Assembly: GCF_009765985.1 (NCBI RefSeq)
Contig: NZ_LMUM01000031.1
Span: forward strand, 1-55,941
DNA: 55,941 nt
Source of the DNA: Acidobacterium sp. S8
Lineage (GTDB): Bacteria > Acidobacteriota > Terriglobia > Terriglobales > Acidobacteriaceae
Reading direction: 5' to 3'
In this document: positions 8,508 to 17,568 of the stretch, in pieces
How the letters are laid out: each line of letters opens with the position of its first letter
How positions within the stretch are numbered: the stretch's first letter is position 1
Notes under the pieces: generated by a model
Seen by the model: only the letters and a program-made list of their open reading frames with translations
Database searches by the model: none
Told to the model about the DNA's origin: nothing
Translations under genes and position numbers: made by a program

Positions 8508-9866
8508 CTAATACGTTTTGATGGCGATGACGCTGACATTAGGATCGGGAGCCTGCGGAGAGACATCAATTTTCAATTTGCCTTCGGCCTGGTGGAAGGT
8601 CAATGGCTTTCCATTAGCGAGTAGCCTCGCCGACAAGACCCTGGCATCGATCCCTGCAATCTCACAAGTCCTGGCAGGCCAGTCAAAGATATGGGCGTAG
8701 ATGTTCTTCCCTTTCGCAGTTGTCCTCAGGGTCGGTAGGCCCTGTACGGGACCGTAGGTGGTTCCATAAATCGAATCGCCATTGAGAGTCAGCCAGTCTC
8801 CGATGGCACGCAGCCGTTGCTGGAACTCGGGCTGGATCTGGCCATCAGGCTGCGGTCCTACATTGAGAAGGAAGTTACCGCCGCGACTCGCTACCTCAAC
8901 CAGAGACCGGATGAGGGTTTGTTCCGATTTGTAATCGTGATCGTTACTATTGTAGGCCCAGGTATTGTTAATGGTCATGCAGGTTTCCCAGAGGCGGAAA
9001 TCCTCTGGCCGCGGAACTGTATTGCTGAGTTTCGCAGACACTTTAGGATCGATTCCGGTCAGGACGACGCCCTTGGTCGGAATGGCTGTGGGAATAAATT
9101 GCTCGGGCGTCTCATAGTCGGCGTCGACCCCGATGCGGTCGTTAACGAGTGTCTCTGGCTGCAGCTCGCGGATCATCTCCAAAACCCGTACGCCATCATA
9201 TTTTTCCTGATGGGATAGACCATCGAACCAGATAATGGCAGCAGGACCGTAGCGCGTCAGCAACTCGGTCAATTGCAGCTGCATGTATCGCAGGTAGCCT
9301 GGCCATTCAGGCCGCTGCGGCTCTCCGTTCCAGTTGTCCCTCGCAAGTTTCGTGGTATCGCGGAAATCAGGATGGTGCATGTCCGGGGGCGAATAATAGA
9401 AGCCGAGGGGCATATTATCCTCTCCACATGCCTTCGCGAGCATCGCCACAATGTCCTTGCCGTATGGACTTTTGGTGATCTTATAGTCGGTATAGTCCGA
9501 ATCAAACATGCAGAAGCCGTCGTGGTGTTTGGTGGTGAACACCATATATTCCTGGCCTGCCGAGCGCGCGAGATCTACAAAGGCATGAGGGTCATATTTC
9601 ACAGGGTTGAAAGTCTTCGCCAGCGCAACGTAATCGGCTTCCGTGATCCCTCCTGGTTTTGGCCTCATGATTGGCCAGGATGCTTCAACACTGGCCTGCG
9701 AGTAAGGTCCCCAATGAATGAACATGCCGAATTTGGCGTTCCGGTACCAGCTCGTCCGATCGCACGCCGGTGACTGAGCCCAGCTGAAACCGGGCAGAAA
9801 AGAAAGACAGGAGGTGGCAGCGGCAAGACGAAGAAATTCGCGACGTCCGGGAATATAAGCACTCAT
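8508..9866 (-). CDS. Alpha-L-fucosidase, GH29, Tat-exported
   Basis: 452 aa. The N-terminus has a twin-arginine signal (GRREFLRLAAA) followed by a hydrophobic stretch and a likely cleavage after FSWA, so the enzyme should be exported folded. GH29 features: WYRNAKFGMFIHWGPYSQAS (about 40-59), EYMVFTTKHHDGFCMFDS (about 106-123), IIWFDG with the nucleophile aspartate near residue 215, and GGNFLLNVGPQPDG. It hydrolyses terminal alpha-L-fucose from glycans. It is transcribed away from the GntR/dehydratase/symporter genes, with the mutarotase gene between, making a fucose-use locus. Length is at the short end of GH29: catalytic domain plus a small beta-sandwich. Confidence 0.93.
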   Translation of the reverse strand: MSAYIPGRREFLRLAAATSCLSFLPGFSWAQSPACDRTSWYRNAKFGMFIHWGPYSQASVEASWPIMRPKPGGITEADYVALAKTFNPVKYDPHAFVDLARSAGQEYMVFTTKHHDGFCMFDSDYTDYKITKSPYGKDIVAMLAKACGEDNMPLGFYYSPPDMHHPDFRDTTKLARDNWNGEPQRPEWPGYLRYMQLQLTELLTRYGPAAIIWFDGLSHQEKYDGVRVLEMIRELQPETLVNDRIGVDADYETPEQFIPTAIPTKGVVLTGIDPKVSAKLSNTVPRPEDFRLWETCMTINNTWAYNSNDHDYKSEQTLIRSLVEVASRGGNFLLNVGPQPDGQIQPEFQQRLRAIGDWLTLNGDSIYGTTYGPVQGLPTLRTTAKGKNIYAHIFDWPARTCEIAGIDARVLSARLLANGKPLTFHQAEGKLKIDVSPQAPDPNVSVIAIKTY

Positions 9867-10009
9867 TTGAGTGGAAACAATATCGCTTCAGCAGCATCGC
9901 TGGCAAATACAAAAGATGCTTCGGATGACTTTTATTCGGTATTCCGCTTCTGTAGTACAGCCTCCTGAGGGAATTCAGTGAGCATTTTAGGTGCTCAAAT
10001 CTCTGATTG

Positions 10010-10333
10010 CTAATCGAGATGAAAGACTTCCTCCATTTCGGCCCACCACTCTCCTTCTTGCCGCGTTTCCAGCGGAGCCTGCATTGGATCCATGATGGCC
10101 CACCATTCCTGCGTTTTGGGGTCGGCGGCCATTTTAGCCCGGTCTGCTTTGATGTCGGAGCCATGGTATTCGTAGTAGCCGAAGAGAATATCGTCCTTGA
10201 AATAGATAGAGTAGTTTTTGATATTGCAATCCGTCAGCTTGCTCAATACCTCTGGCCAGACGGCGCGATGGTACTCCTTGTATCTTTCCGCACTGCCCGG
10301 CGCGAGCCGAATCGTCATTCCGAATCGTTGCAT
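10010..10333 (-). CDS. L-rhamnose/L-fucose mutarotase (RhaM family)
   Basis: 107 aa starting MQRFGMTIRLAPGSAERY. The family pattern is clear: YKEYHRAVWPEVLSKLTDCNIKNYSIY, FGYYEYHG, the AADPKTQEWWAIMDPMQ segment and a C-terminal WWAEMEEVFHLD. These dimeric alpha/beta-barrel proteins interconvert the alpha and beta anomers of 6-deoxyhexoses in the cytosol. An in-frame ATG upstream (10366) was rejected because AAAGGA sits just before the ATG at 10333 and the shorter length matches RhaM (about 104 aa). The neighbours (fucosidase, fuconate dehydratase) suggest that L-fucose is its real substrate here; this is inference. Confidence 0.9.
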   Translation of the reverse strand: MQRFGMTIRLAPGSAERYKEYHRAVWPEVLSKLTDCNIKNYSIYFKDDILFGYYEYHGSDIKADRAKMAADPKTQEWWAIMDPMQAPLETRQEGEWWAEMEEVFHLD

Positions 10334-10513
10334 ACGAAGTCCTTTGAATGTGAAGGATAGAGCCAAAGCTCAGCAGCTAACTTTATACACGACTATCGGC
10401 TTCCACCAGGATCACATCGATTACTCTCACTGTTAATGGTTGAGCGCTTAAACTATGAGCTTGTCACTTTCTCTGTCGACAATTTAAGATGACCACGATT
10501 CTTGAGTGCTTAT

Positions 10514-11200
10514 ATGAGTACAACTGCTAATCATCAAGCGGAAACACTCCTCAAACATGACGTCGCGGACAGACTCCGTACCGCGATTGTGAACGGCGTG
10601 CTGCGGCCACGGGAACGCATCGTCGAGGGCAAATGGGCGGCTGAGTTCGGCGTAGCGCAAGGCTCCATCCGTGAGGCCATCAACATTCTCGCGATGGAAG
10701 GTTTTGTTACCAAACAGAGCGGTCGCAGCGCCAAGGTCAGCCACTTCAGCGAACAGGATGTGGCGCAACTGTATCAGTTACGCGGAGCCATTGAGGGCTT
10801 GGCCGCCAGGCTGGCCGCAACTCGAAGGCCCGATCTAAGTCCTCTGCAATTTGCGGTAGACGGGATGCGCACGGCGGCTGCGGCCGGCCACCGGGAGGCG
10901 TTGTTGGACTGCGATCTGCAATTCCACCTGGTTTTGTGCGAGTTGTCGGGCAATTCGTTTCTGCTGGAGCAGTCCCGTCGAATTCTGCTGCCTTTCTTTG
11001 CCTTTGTGCGTATGCGAGTTACTTCCAGCGGGCAGGAGGCAGCAGTCTGGAGCAAAGATCTCGAGGCTCATCAACGGATCATCGATCTGATTCGGGAGGG
11101 CGAAGGCGAGATTGCCGATGAGTATGTCAGGCGAGCGATGGAGCGCTTCTCGAAGACGGCCTATGACAATTGGGAGCGACGCAGTCCTTCGGACCGATGA
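10514..11200 (+). CDS. GntR-family regulator, FadR/FCD subfamily
   Basis: 228 aa. N-terminal winged helix (VADRLRTAIVNGVLRPRERIVE, FGVAQGSIREAINILAMEGFV) and an all-helical FCD ligand domain with the metal/ligand residues in FHLVLCELSGN and the late AHQRIIDLIREG histidine. An upstream TTG at 10502 is in frame, but the ATG at 10514 is more likely. It is divergent from the mutarotase/fucosidase pair and sits directly before the dehydratase and symporter, so it probably controls both directions from the 180-base gap, responding to a fucose-derived acid. No clear operator palindrome is visible there. Confidence 0.9.
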   Translation: MSTTANHQAETLLKHDVADRLRTAIVNGVLRPRERIVEGKWAAEFGVAQGSIREAINILAMEGFVTKQSGRSAKVSHFSEQDVAQLYQLRGAIEGLAARLAATRRPDLSPLQFAVDGMRTAAAAGHREALLDCDLQFHLVLCELSGNSFLLEQSRRILLPFFAFVRMRVTSSGQEAAVWSKDLEAHQRIIDLIREGEGEIADEYVRRAMERFSKTAYDNWERRSPSDR

Positions 11201-11218
11201 TGATTGGAGACAAATAGA

Positions 11219-12472
11219 GTGCCCAGTTGCACGATAAAGAGAATTTTGAGTGTTGACGCTCACTTTTCGCTGCCTCCCGGAGCGGGTACAGATTCGGTTC
11301 ACACCAAGTCGGAATACTCGATGGCCGTGACGTTGTTACAAGGGGACAATGGCCTCCGCGGGTCTGGCATAGCGCTCACGCTCGGAGATGGAAACCGGCT
11401 CGTGTGCGACGCCATCGAACAACTGGCGAAACCGTTGGGGGGAATGGAGATTGAGACCCTCATGGCGGATTTTGGAGCTGTGTCACGCAGTCTGGCCAAC
11501 GATCCTTCGCTGCGTTGGCTGGGGCCGCACAAGGGCGTGGTTCATCTGGCTCTGGCGTCGATCACCAACGCATGTTTCGATCTCTGGGCCAAGAACCGCA
11601 GAGTGCCACTGTGGATGTTGCTCCTCGACCTCTCGCCGGAAGATGTAGTCAGTACTCTGGACCTTAGTTATGTGGAGGATGTTCTGAACGAAGACGACGC
11701 GCTGGCGTTACTTCGTGACAATATGGCATCGAGAGCTTCGCGTGAGCCAATTCTGAAGACAGGCTATCCGGGCTATGACACTTCGGTAGGTTGGATGGCT
11801 TACGACGATGAGAAGGTACGCGAGCTTACGGCTCGGGCAATCGATCAGGGTTTTCACGCTTTTAAGCTCAAGGTAGGATCTTCCGACGAATCACGCGACT
11901 TGCGTCGAGCGGCGATGCTACGCGATGTCGTCGGCAATTCCGGGATCTTGATGTTCGATGCCAACCAGAGCTGGAATCTGTCTACTGCGCTTCGCATGTG
12001 CAGCGAACTCTCCGCGTTCCGTCCGCTGTGGATCGAAGAACCAACACATCCGGACGATGTTTATGGGCACGCGGTTCTGGCAAAGACGATTGCCCCAGTA
12101 AAGATTGCGGCTGGAGAACACATTCCGAACCGGGTGCTCTTCAAGAATTTTCTGCACTATGGGGCCCTCCATTTCGTGCAGGCCGACTGTACAAGACTCG
12201 CGGGAATAAACGAATTTCTTACGGTCAGCCTGATGGCGAAGAAATTCGGCTTGCCTATCGTGCCTCACGTGGGCGACATGGGCCAGATTCACCAGCACCT
12301 TGTCTTGTTTAACCGGATCGCACTCGATCACGAAGTCTTCTTCCTGGAACACATCCCCCACCTCAAAGAACACTTCGTCTTCCCTGCTCAGGTGAAGGGT
12401 GGATTCTATGAGGCCCCACAGACTCCGGGAGCCTCGTCTGACATGGTCTTGACTATCGAGGGAAGCGTTTAG
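11219..12472 (+). CDS. L-fuconate dehydratase-like enolase-superfamily enzyme
   Basis: About 417 aa from a GTG preceded by GGAG at nine bases; a TTG at 11204 is an alternative. Mandelate-racemase-type barrel with AFKLKVG (catalytic KxK lysine, about residues 216-218), metal ligands in FDANQ and WIEEPTHPDD, AAGEHIPNRVLFK, and the histidine in IVPHVGDMGQIHQH. The WIEEPT-PDD, NRV-FK and HEHF-like (KEHFVFPA) segments match L-fuconate dehydratases, which make 2-keto-3-deoxy-L-fuconate from L-fuconate. D-arabinonate or L-rhamnonate dehydratase is the main alternative. It lies between the GntR regulator and the symporter. Confidence 0.82.
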   Translation: MPSCTIKRILSVDAHFSLPPGAGTDSVHTKSEYSMAVTLLQGDNGLRGSGIALTLGDGNRLVCDAIEQLAKPLGGMEIETLMADFGAVSRSLANDPSLRWLGPHKGVVHLALASITNACFDLWAKNRRVPLWMLLLDLSPEDVVSTLDLSYVEDVLNEDDALALLRDNMASRASREPILKTGYPGYDTSVGWMAYDDEKVRELTARAIDQGFHAFKLKVGSSDESRDLRRAAMLRDVVGNSGILMFDANQSWNLSTALRMCSELSAFRPLWIEEPTHPDDVYGHAVLAKTIAPVKIAAGEHIPNRVLFKNFLHYGALHFVQADCTRLAGINEFLTVSLMAKKFGLPIVPHVGDMGQIHQHLVLFNRIALDHEVFFLEHIPHLKEHFVFPAQVKGGFYEAPQTPGASSDMVLTIEGSV

Positions 12473-13498
12473 ATGCCGCAGTCCCTGGTAATTGGACTCG
12501 GCTTGACGCTGCTTGCAGGCATCATGTCCGGTAATTGCCTGCTACCGATGAAATTCAATCGAAGCTGGCAATGGGAGAACAACTGGCTGGTCTTCAGCAT
12601 TGTGTCCCTGATCATTCTCCCGTGGCTGCTGGCGGCTTGCCTGGTAAGTCATCTTCTCGACACTTATGCGGCACTTTCGTTTGCTCAGATCGTCGTGCCG
12701 GTTGCATTCGGAGCAGGATGGGGTGTTGCGCAGGTGCTCTTCGGGATTTCCGTTCAGCGCCTGGGACTTGGGCTGGCTTACGCGATCATCATCGGGCTCG
12801 GCGCACTGCTGGGCACGCTCGTGCCATTGTTCGTGCAGCATCGCTCGCAGGTTGGCCGAGACGCGCTGGCGGATATACTGGGCGGCGTCGCCTTCATGGT
12901 CGTGGGCATTGGGTTATCGGCGTGGGCAGGCAACCGGCGGGAGCGCGTCCGGGACCCTTCGTCCCAGCCTGCTCTGCAATCAAATCCCAGGAGCAGCTAC
13001 TTTTCAGCGGTCCTGTTGGCCGTGTTGTGCGGCGTGATGGCGCCGATGCTCAACTACTCCTTCGCCTTTGGCCAGGAGATCGCGCGACAAGCCGTGCACC
13101 TGGGCAATTCTGAGGTGCGGGCGGCCTATGCGGTGTGGCCGATTGGACTGGCGGGTGGCTTTCTCCCCAATATCGGCTACAGTCTTTATCTGCTTCAAAA
13201 AAAGCGAAGCTGGCTGTTGTTTAAACCAGCTTCTCCCGATGTGTACTGGTCGACGCTGATGGGCGGGTTATGGATGGGCGCATTCGCTCTATATGGTATG
13301 AGCACTTCTTATCTTGGAAACCTTGGCACCTCGATCGGATGGGGATTGATGCAGATCTTCATGATTATGACGGCAACGCTGTCGGGTATTCTGACGGGCG
13401 AGTGGAAGGGCGCGTCGCGCTTTGCAAAACTGCTGTTGGGATGCGGACTGGCGTGTTTAGTCGCAGCCACGGCGCTGCTGGCAATGGGTAATCAATAG
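12473..13498 (+). CDS. RhaT-family 6-deoxyhexose:H+ symporter
   Basis: 341 aa with ten predicted membrane helices, close in length to E. coli RhaT (344). Family motifs: GLTLLAGIMSGNCLLPMK at the N-terminus, WENNWLVFSIVSLIILPW, FGAGWGVAQVLFGISVQRLG, and SIGWGLMQIFMIMTATLSGILTGEWKG near the end. RhaT imports L-rhamnose with a proton. Here the start directly abuts the dehydratase stop, so both are translated from one message, and the pathway context points to L-fucose as the likely cargo (inference). A rhamnose role cannot be excluded. Confidence 0.9.
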   Translation: MPQSLVIGLGLTLLAGIMSGNCLLPMKFNRSWQWENNWLVFSIVSLIILPWLLAACLVSHLLDTYAALSFAQIVVPVAFGAGWGVAQVLFGISVQRLGLGLAYAIIIGLGALLGTLVPLFVQHRSQVGRDALADILGGVAFMVVGIGLSAWAGNRRERVRDPSSQPALQSNPRSSYFSAVLLAVLCGVMAPMLNYSFAFGQEIARQAVHLGNSEVRAAYAVWPIGLAGGFLPNIGYSLYLLQKKRSWLLFKPASPDVYWSTLMGGLWMGAFALYGMSTSYLGNLGTSIGWGLMQIFMIMTATLSGILTGEWKGASRFAKLLLGCGLACLVAATALLAMGNQ

Positions 13499-13662
13499 GA
13501 TTGCTTCTACTTCCCTGCCGCAATCCTGCGTTCTTCAGCGATACCGAGCTGAGAGCCCACCATCCAGCAAACGCGCTCTAAGTTGATCGAGTTTCACCGT
13601 ACGATAGCAGACGCATAAAGTGGGATACACTGACCACCACTGGATGAAAGGATAGAACGCTA

Positions 13663-14427
13663 GTGATAAATCCCTTGAATTTTCCCTTACTCGTTCTCGT
13701 GATATCTCTCATCGCGCTGTGGCTTGCCACAAAAGTAGGAATTTTCATGCGGGCGAAAAAAGGACAGCTCAGTGACCAGTCCCGTCCAGACTTCGAAGTT
13801 GTCCTCGCCTCTACCCTGACACTTCTGGGACTCATCATCGGTTTTACTTTTTCTATGGCAACTACCCGATACGATCAACGCAAGAACTATGAAGAAGAAG
13901 AAGCCAACGCCATCGGAACCGAATATCTGCGGGCAAATCTGCTACCCGCCTCCGATGCGGTAAAAGTGCAACATCTGTTAATCGGCTATCTTGATCAGCG
14001 CATCTTGTTTTATAAAACACGGCGGGCAAGCCAACTTCAGAAAATCAACGCGGATACGGCTCAACTTCAGGATCAATTGTGGGCCGCGGTACAAGCTCCA
14101 GCTACTGCACAGCCAACACCCGTCATTGCACTCGTAGTCTCGGGCATGAACGATGTCTTGAACTCGCAGGGATACACACAGGCGGCTTGGTGGAACCGCA
14201 TACCCTATGCGGCATGGGGTTTGCTGGGAGCCATTGCCATGAGTGCCAGCGCTATGATGGGCTATAGCATACGCAACGTCAAAGCTGCAATTACACTGTT
14301 CATTCTGCCGCTTACTGTGTCGATCTCTTTTCTTCTCATCTCCGATATCGACAGCCCACGCGGCGGGATTATTCGTGTGAATCCAAGAAACCTGATGAGT
14401 CTTTCTCAATCCTTAAACAACCATTAG
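13663..14427 (+). CDS. DUF4239/bestrophin-like membrane protein
   Basis: 254 aa from a GTG start. Two hydrophobic helices at the N-terminus (FPLLVLVISLIALWL; EVVLASTLTLLGLIIGFTFSMA), a long charged soluble middle (YDQRKNYEEEEANAIGTEYLRA, about 65-170), then two helices (AAWGLLGAIAMSASAMMGY; ITLFILPLTVSISFLLI) and a conserved tail DIDSPRGGIIRVNPRNLMSL. The ATTRYDQRKN-EEEANAIGT and DIDSPRGG motifs are the ones I associate with DUF4239 proteins. Function unknown; some relatives are named bestrophin-like, but channel activity is not shown. It stands alone between the symporter and the signalling genes. Confidence 0.8.
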   Translation: MINPLNFPLLVLVISLIALWLATKVGIFMRAKKGQLSDQSRPDFEVVLASTLTLLGLIIGFTFSMATTRYDQRKNYEEEEANAIGTEYLRANLLPASDAVKVQHLLIGYLDQRILFYKTRRASQLQKINADTAQLQDQLWAAVQAPATAQPTPVIALVVSGMNDVLNSQGYTQAAWWNRIPYAAWGLLGAIAMSASAMMGYSIRNVKAAITLFILPLTVSISFLLISDIDSPRGGIIRVNPRNLMSLSQSLNNH

Positions 14428-14887
14428 CGAGAAACATCCTGCTTCACATATGCCGTTCTTCAGTCCAGAAGATTCGTCCGATGCGGACTGCCAAAATCCC
14501 AAATGGCTTCTGCATCGCGGCCGCACCTTCAATTGAATTGAGGCATACTTCCCTCGTGGACGCGCTTGGTGAAAAAATTAGTCACATAGCTTGCAGAGAG
14601 TCCGCAGTCAGCTGTGCAGATAATTATCGGGTCCCAATGTTGAGCAGTTAAGCAACTTATCATCCGCGAAGATGTGATCGCCTGATCGGACAGGAATGAA
14701 GATACCCGAAAGCGCCCTTTTGCTGGAACGGACTCTAACTCGGAAAGAGAGAATTGTCACATGCTAAAAGAATCGCTTTTCTGGCGGCGAGCAACTCTAA
14801 AATAGACAAGATCGGACCTGCCGCAAACAACTGTCCGGCATCACAAACCAGTTTGCGGTTGCTTGGTGGAAGGTTTGCCAGCTCCGC
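14428..14887. other. Intergenic stretch, no gene seen
   Basis: About 460 bases between the DUF4239 gene and the convergent EAL gene. I found no credible coding sequence, tRNA-like fold or strong terminator hairpin. It is more AT-rich than its surroundings. Confidence 0.5.
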
Positions 14888-16465
14888 CTAATCAGGGGGA
14901 GCCGAGGCGGGCTTGCGGTCATTGATGTCCTCGAGCAAGCCGTACCACCCAAGAATTTCACCGTGTTCTCCGCGCTGGGGTGACGTCCGTGCGCGCATCC
15001 AGCGCCATCCCCTCCTGTCCACCGACCGCATGCGAAATTCCATTTCGTATTGAGTTCCCGCCCGAACATTGACCGCCCAGCTCTCTGCCACCCAAGAAAC
15101 GTCCGCCGGATGCACGGCTCTGAGCCAGCCCATTCCGCGTGCCTCGTGCATTCGAAGTGTGTCGGACCCTCGCGCTTGCGCCCAACTGATTTTCCCCTCT
15201 GGGTCAGCTGTAAAGGGGTACGTGGAATTCAGGTCCAGGGGGAGCTGGTAGTGCTCCTTGTGTTCAAGCAGGGCTTCCTCGAGCTTTTTATATTTCGTAG
15301 TGTCCTTGAGAGTTACACAAACCCCAACGATCTCATGCGCTTCATCCCGGACCGGCTCACAGCACATCGACATTGTCCGATTGGGAAATATCGGATTCAG
15401 GACCTCGACGTTGTAAATGCGCTCTCCTGTTTGAGCAAGGCGCAGATATGATCCTATCTTCGAATAGATGAGGGGCTGTACATCTTCGATAGTCCGGCCA
15501 AGCCGGGGTTCCAGGGCAGGCGCCATCTCACCGAACCGTTCATTGATGCTTACAAAACGAAGGTCTTTGTCAAGAAAGCAGAGGCCCATCGGAGCACTAT
15601 CGTAGATTGCCATTAGGTGGGCCATACGCAGTGCAGGTGAAACTTCCAGGTGGGCAGCCATATCCTTCGATAGCAGCGGAGACTTGGGAGGGGAAGACAG
15701 AGCAGGTTTCGCGATCATCGCGGCAACATCTGCTGCTGGAACAGGACGGCTGTACAGATAACCCTGTGCCAATTCACAGCCGAGGTAAAAGCAGGCGTCC
15801 GCCTGGATATTCTCTTCGACCCCTTCCGCAACCACCATCAATCCGAGACTATGGCCCAGGCCCGCTACCGCCGCAGCAATCTTCCGGCTCTCCCGACGCT
15901 CATTTATGGAATGGATGAAACTGCGGTCGATCTTGATCTCGTCCAGCGGCAGTGAATTGAGATAAGACAGACTGGAATAGCCGGTACCAAAGTCATCGAG
16001 TGCTAACCTGACTCCCTGCTCCTTGAGATCGTTTGCGACAGCCTCGGCTACTTTAAAGTCTCGGAACAGCACGGTCTCCGTGATTTCGACGATGAGCTGA
16101 GTGGGTGGAAATCCAGCAGACTCCATCCAGGAGAGAATCCGCCCCGCCAAGGAGCGATCGCGCATCTGCGTGGGAGCCACATTGACCGACAAAGAAAGAT
16201 GTGCGGGAAAGTCCGGCATCAGAGCTTCGCAAGCCTGCTTCGTCACGGAGTCACACACAGCGTCCATCAATCCCGACGATTCAACGAGAGGGATGAACTG
16301 ATTAGGAGGAATCATTCCCAACTGGGGATGCAGCCAACGAGCCAGCATCTCGAATCCCCACAACTCCCCGGAGCGCAACTCAACGATCGGCTGAAAGTAG
16401 GGAACGACCTCGCCGCGCTCAATGGCGTTTTGCAGGTCAGCGGAGGAAAACGTCCGAGCCGTCAT
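14888..16465 (-). CDS. EAL-domain c-di-GMP phosphodiesterase with two C-terminal PAS domains
   Basis: 525 aa. The EAL domain is N-terminal (about 12-260): FQPIVELRSGELWGFEMLARW holds the EML form of the signature, then VEITETVLF, the loop-6 motif DDFGTGYSSLSYL (157-169) and EIKIDRSFIHS. The key acidic residues and the lysine are present, so hydrolysis of cyclic-di-GMP to pGpG is likely. Two PAS domains follow (about 285-395 and 410-520); the second ends in a PAC-like WYGLLEDINDRK. The domain order, catalytic first and sensors after, is uncommon. No membrane segment, so cytosolic. It is 170 bases downstream of the response regulator on the same strand. Confidence 0.93.
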   Translation of the reverse strand: MTARTFSSADLQNAIERGEVVPYFQPIVELRSGELWGFEMLARWLHPQLGMIPPNQFIPLVESSGLMDAVCDSVTKQACEALMPDFPAHLSLSVNVAPTQMRDRSLAGRILSWMESAGFPPTQLIVEITETVLFRDFKVAEAVANDLKEQGVRLALDDFGTGYSSLSYLNSLPLDEIKIDRSFIHSINERRESRKIAAAVAGLGHSLGLMVVAEGVEENIQADACFYLGCELAQGYLYSRPVPAADVAAMIAKPALSSPPKSPLLSKDMAAHLEVSPALRMAHLMAIYDSAPMGLCFLDKDLRFVSINERFGEMAPALEPRLGRTIEDVQPLIYSKIGSYLRLAQTGERIYNVEVLNPIFPNRTMSMCCEPVRDEAHEIVGVCVTLKDTTKYKKLEEALLEHKEHYQLPLDLNSTYPFTADPEGKISWAQARGSDTLRMHEARGMGWLRAVHPADVSWVAESWAVNVRAGTQYEMEFRMRSVDRRGWRWMRARTSPQRGEHGEILGWYGLLEDINDRKPASAPPD

Positions 16466-16635
16466 TTGCGCGGATTATACCGCTCTTTCGGTTCAGTTGT
16501 GGTGTCTCACCAGGTCTTTGGATATCGAGCCCGAGTGTGCGGGCTAAAAACCCTTCCCATCTTCGCTAGCCCAGAACCCTGAATTCGCGTAAAGACCGGG
16601 CATGGAGGTGACCTGTCGAAGGTAATCTCGGCAAG

Positions 16636-17568
16636 TCATGCTGGAGTCAACATGTCAGCAATTGCCGTCCGGTTGCGTCCGTCAGCTTTGGCTCTATAGA
16701 GCGCGATATCTGCCCGGGCGAGAATGCGCTCAATCGAAAGCCGAGGGTCCCATCTTTGGCAAGCAACAGCACCAACACTAACGGAGATTGATAATTCCTC
16801 GCTACCCGCCACAATGGGAGTATCCGCAACCCCGGCACGAATCTCTTCGGAGCGCGCTTTGAGATTGGACTCGTCGCAGTGGCTGAGGAAGACCAGGAAC
16901 TCTTCACCGCCGTAACGACCTACGGCGTCGTATGAGCGGACAATAGATGTGAGCCTTTTGGCTACCTCCTGCAAAACGATATCTCCGATGAGGTGACCGT
17001 GATTGTCGTTGACTTGTTTGAAGTGGTCGACATCACAGAGAAGGACCGAAGTCGATTTGCTTTCGCGGACTGAACGCTCGAGTTCACTTTGCAGCAAAGA
17101 GAGAATGGAGGCACGATTCCAGATGGAGGTAAGGGCGTCGTGCGTAGCCCTATAGCGCATCTGTTCCCGCGCCTGGACCAACTTCTCTTCCAGCGACAGA
17201 ATGCGACAGCCGGTATGGAGACGGGCCTTCAATTCTCCTGGTTGACACGGCTTGGTAATATAATCGTCCGCTCCGGCTTCCAGACCGGCAACAATATCCG
17301 CGGTGCTCCGCTTCGTTGTGGTGAGAACGATGTAGATATATCCATCATCTTCTCGATGAGAGCTGCGCAGTTTCCGGCACAGTCCAGCCCCATCGAGCTC
17401 AGGCATCATCCAGTCAACAAGCGCAAGTCGCGGACCATCGCTTCGCATGAGGATTTCGGCGGCTGTCCGCCCATTTTCCGCAAGAACGACTTCATAGCCA
17501 AATTTCTGCAGGGTTCGCTGCATGAGGATGCGGAGAATCGAATCATCATCTGCAACCAGAATTTTCAT
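16636..17568 (-). CDS. Response regulator with GGDEF domain (PleD-like diguanylate cyclase)
   Basis: 310 aa. An N-terminal receiver (1-120) has the acidic pair ADDD, phospho-acceptor D52 in ALVDWMMPELDG, and the switch residues T and K (VLTTTKR, ITKP). A short coiled linker leads to a GGDEF domain with GGEEF at about 220-224 and an RSYD motif five residues upstream that fits the inhibitory I-site. It should synthesise cyclic-di-GMP when phosphorylated. Its ATG overlaps the stop of the upstream hybrid kinase (ATGA), so that kinase is the natural phosphodonor. With the EAL protein downstream the block can both make and destroy the messenger. Confidence 0.94.
   Translation of the reverse strand: MKILVADDDSILRILMQRTLQKFGYEVVLAENGRTAAEILMRSDGPRLALVDWMMPELDGAGLCRKLRSSHREDDGYIYIVLTTTKRSTADIVAGLEAGADDYITKPCQPGELKARLHTGCRILSLEEKLVQAREQMRYRATHDALTSIWNRASILSLLQSELERSVRESKSTSVLLCDVDHFKQVNDNHGHLIGDIVLQEVAKRLTSIVRSYDAVGRYGGEEFLVFLSHCDESNLKARSEEIRAGVADTPIVAGSEELSISVSVGAVACQRWDPRLSIERILARADIALYRAKADGRNRTAIADMLTPA

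Noticed and set aside
9273-9773. 166-codon frame antisense to the alpha-fucosidase
   Set aside because: Shadow frame of a clear GH29 gene; no start signal and no known domain.
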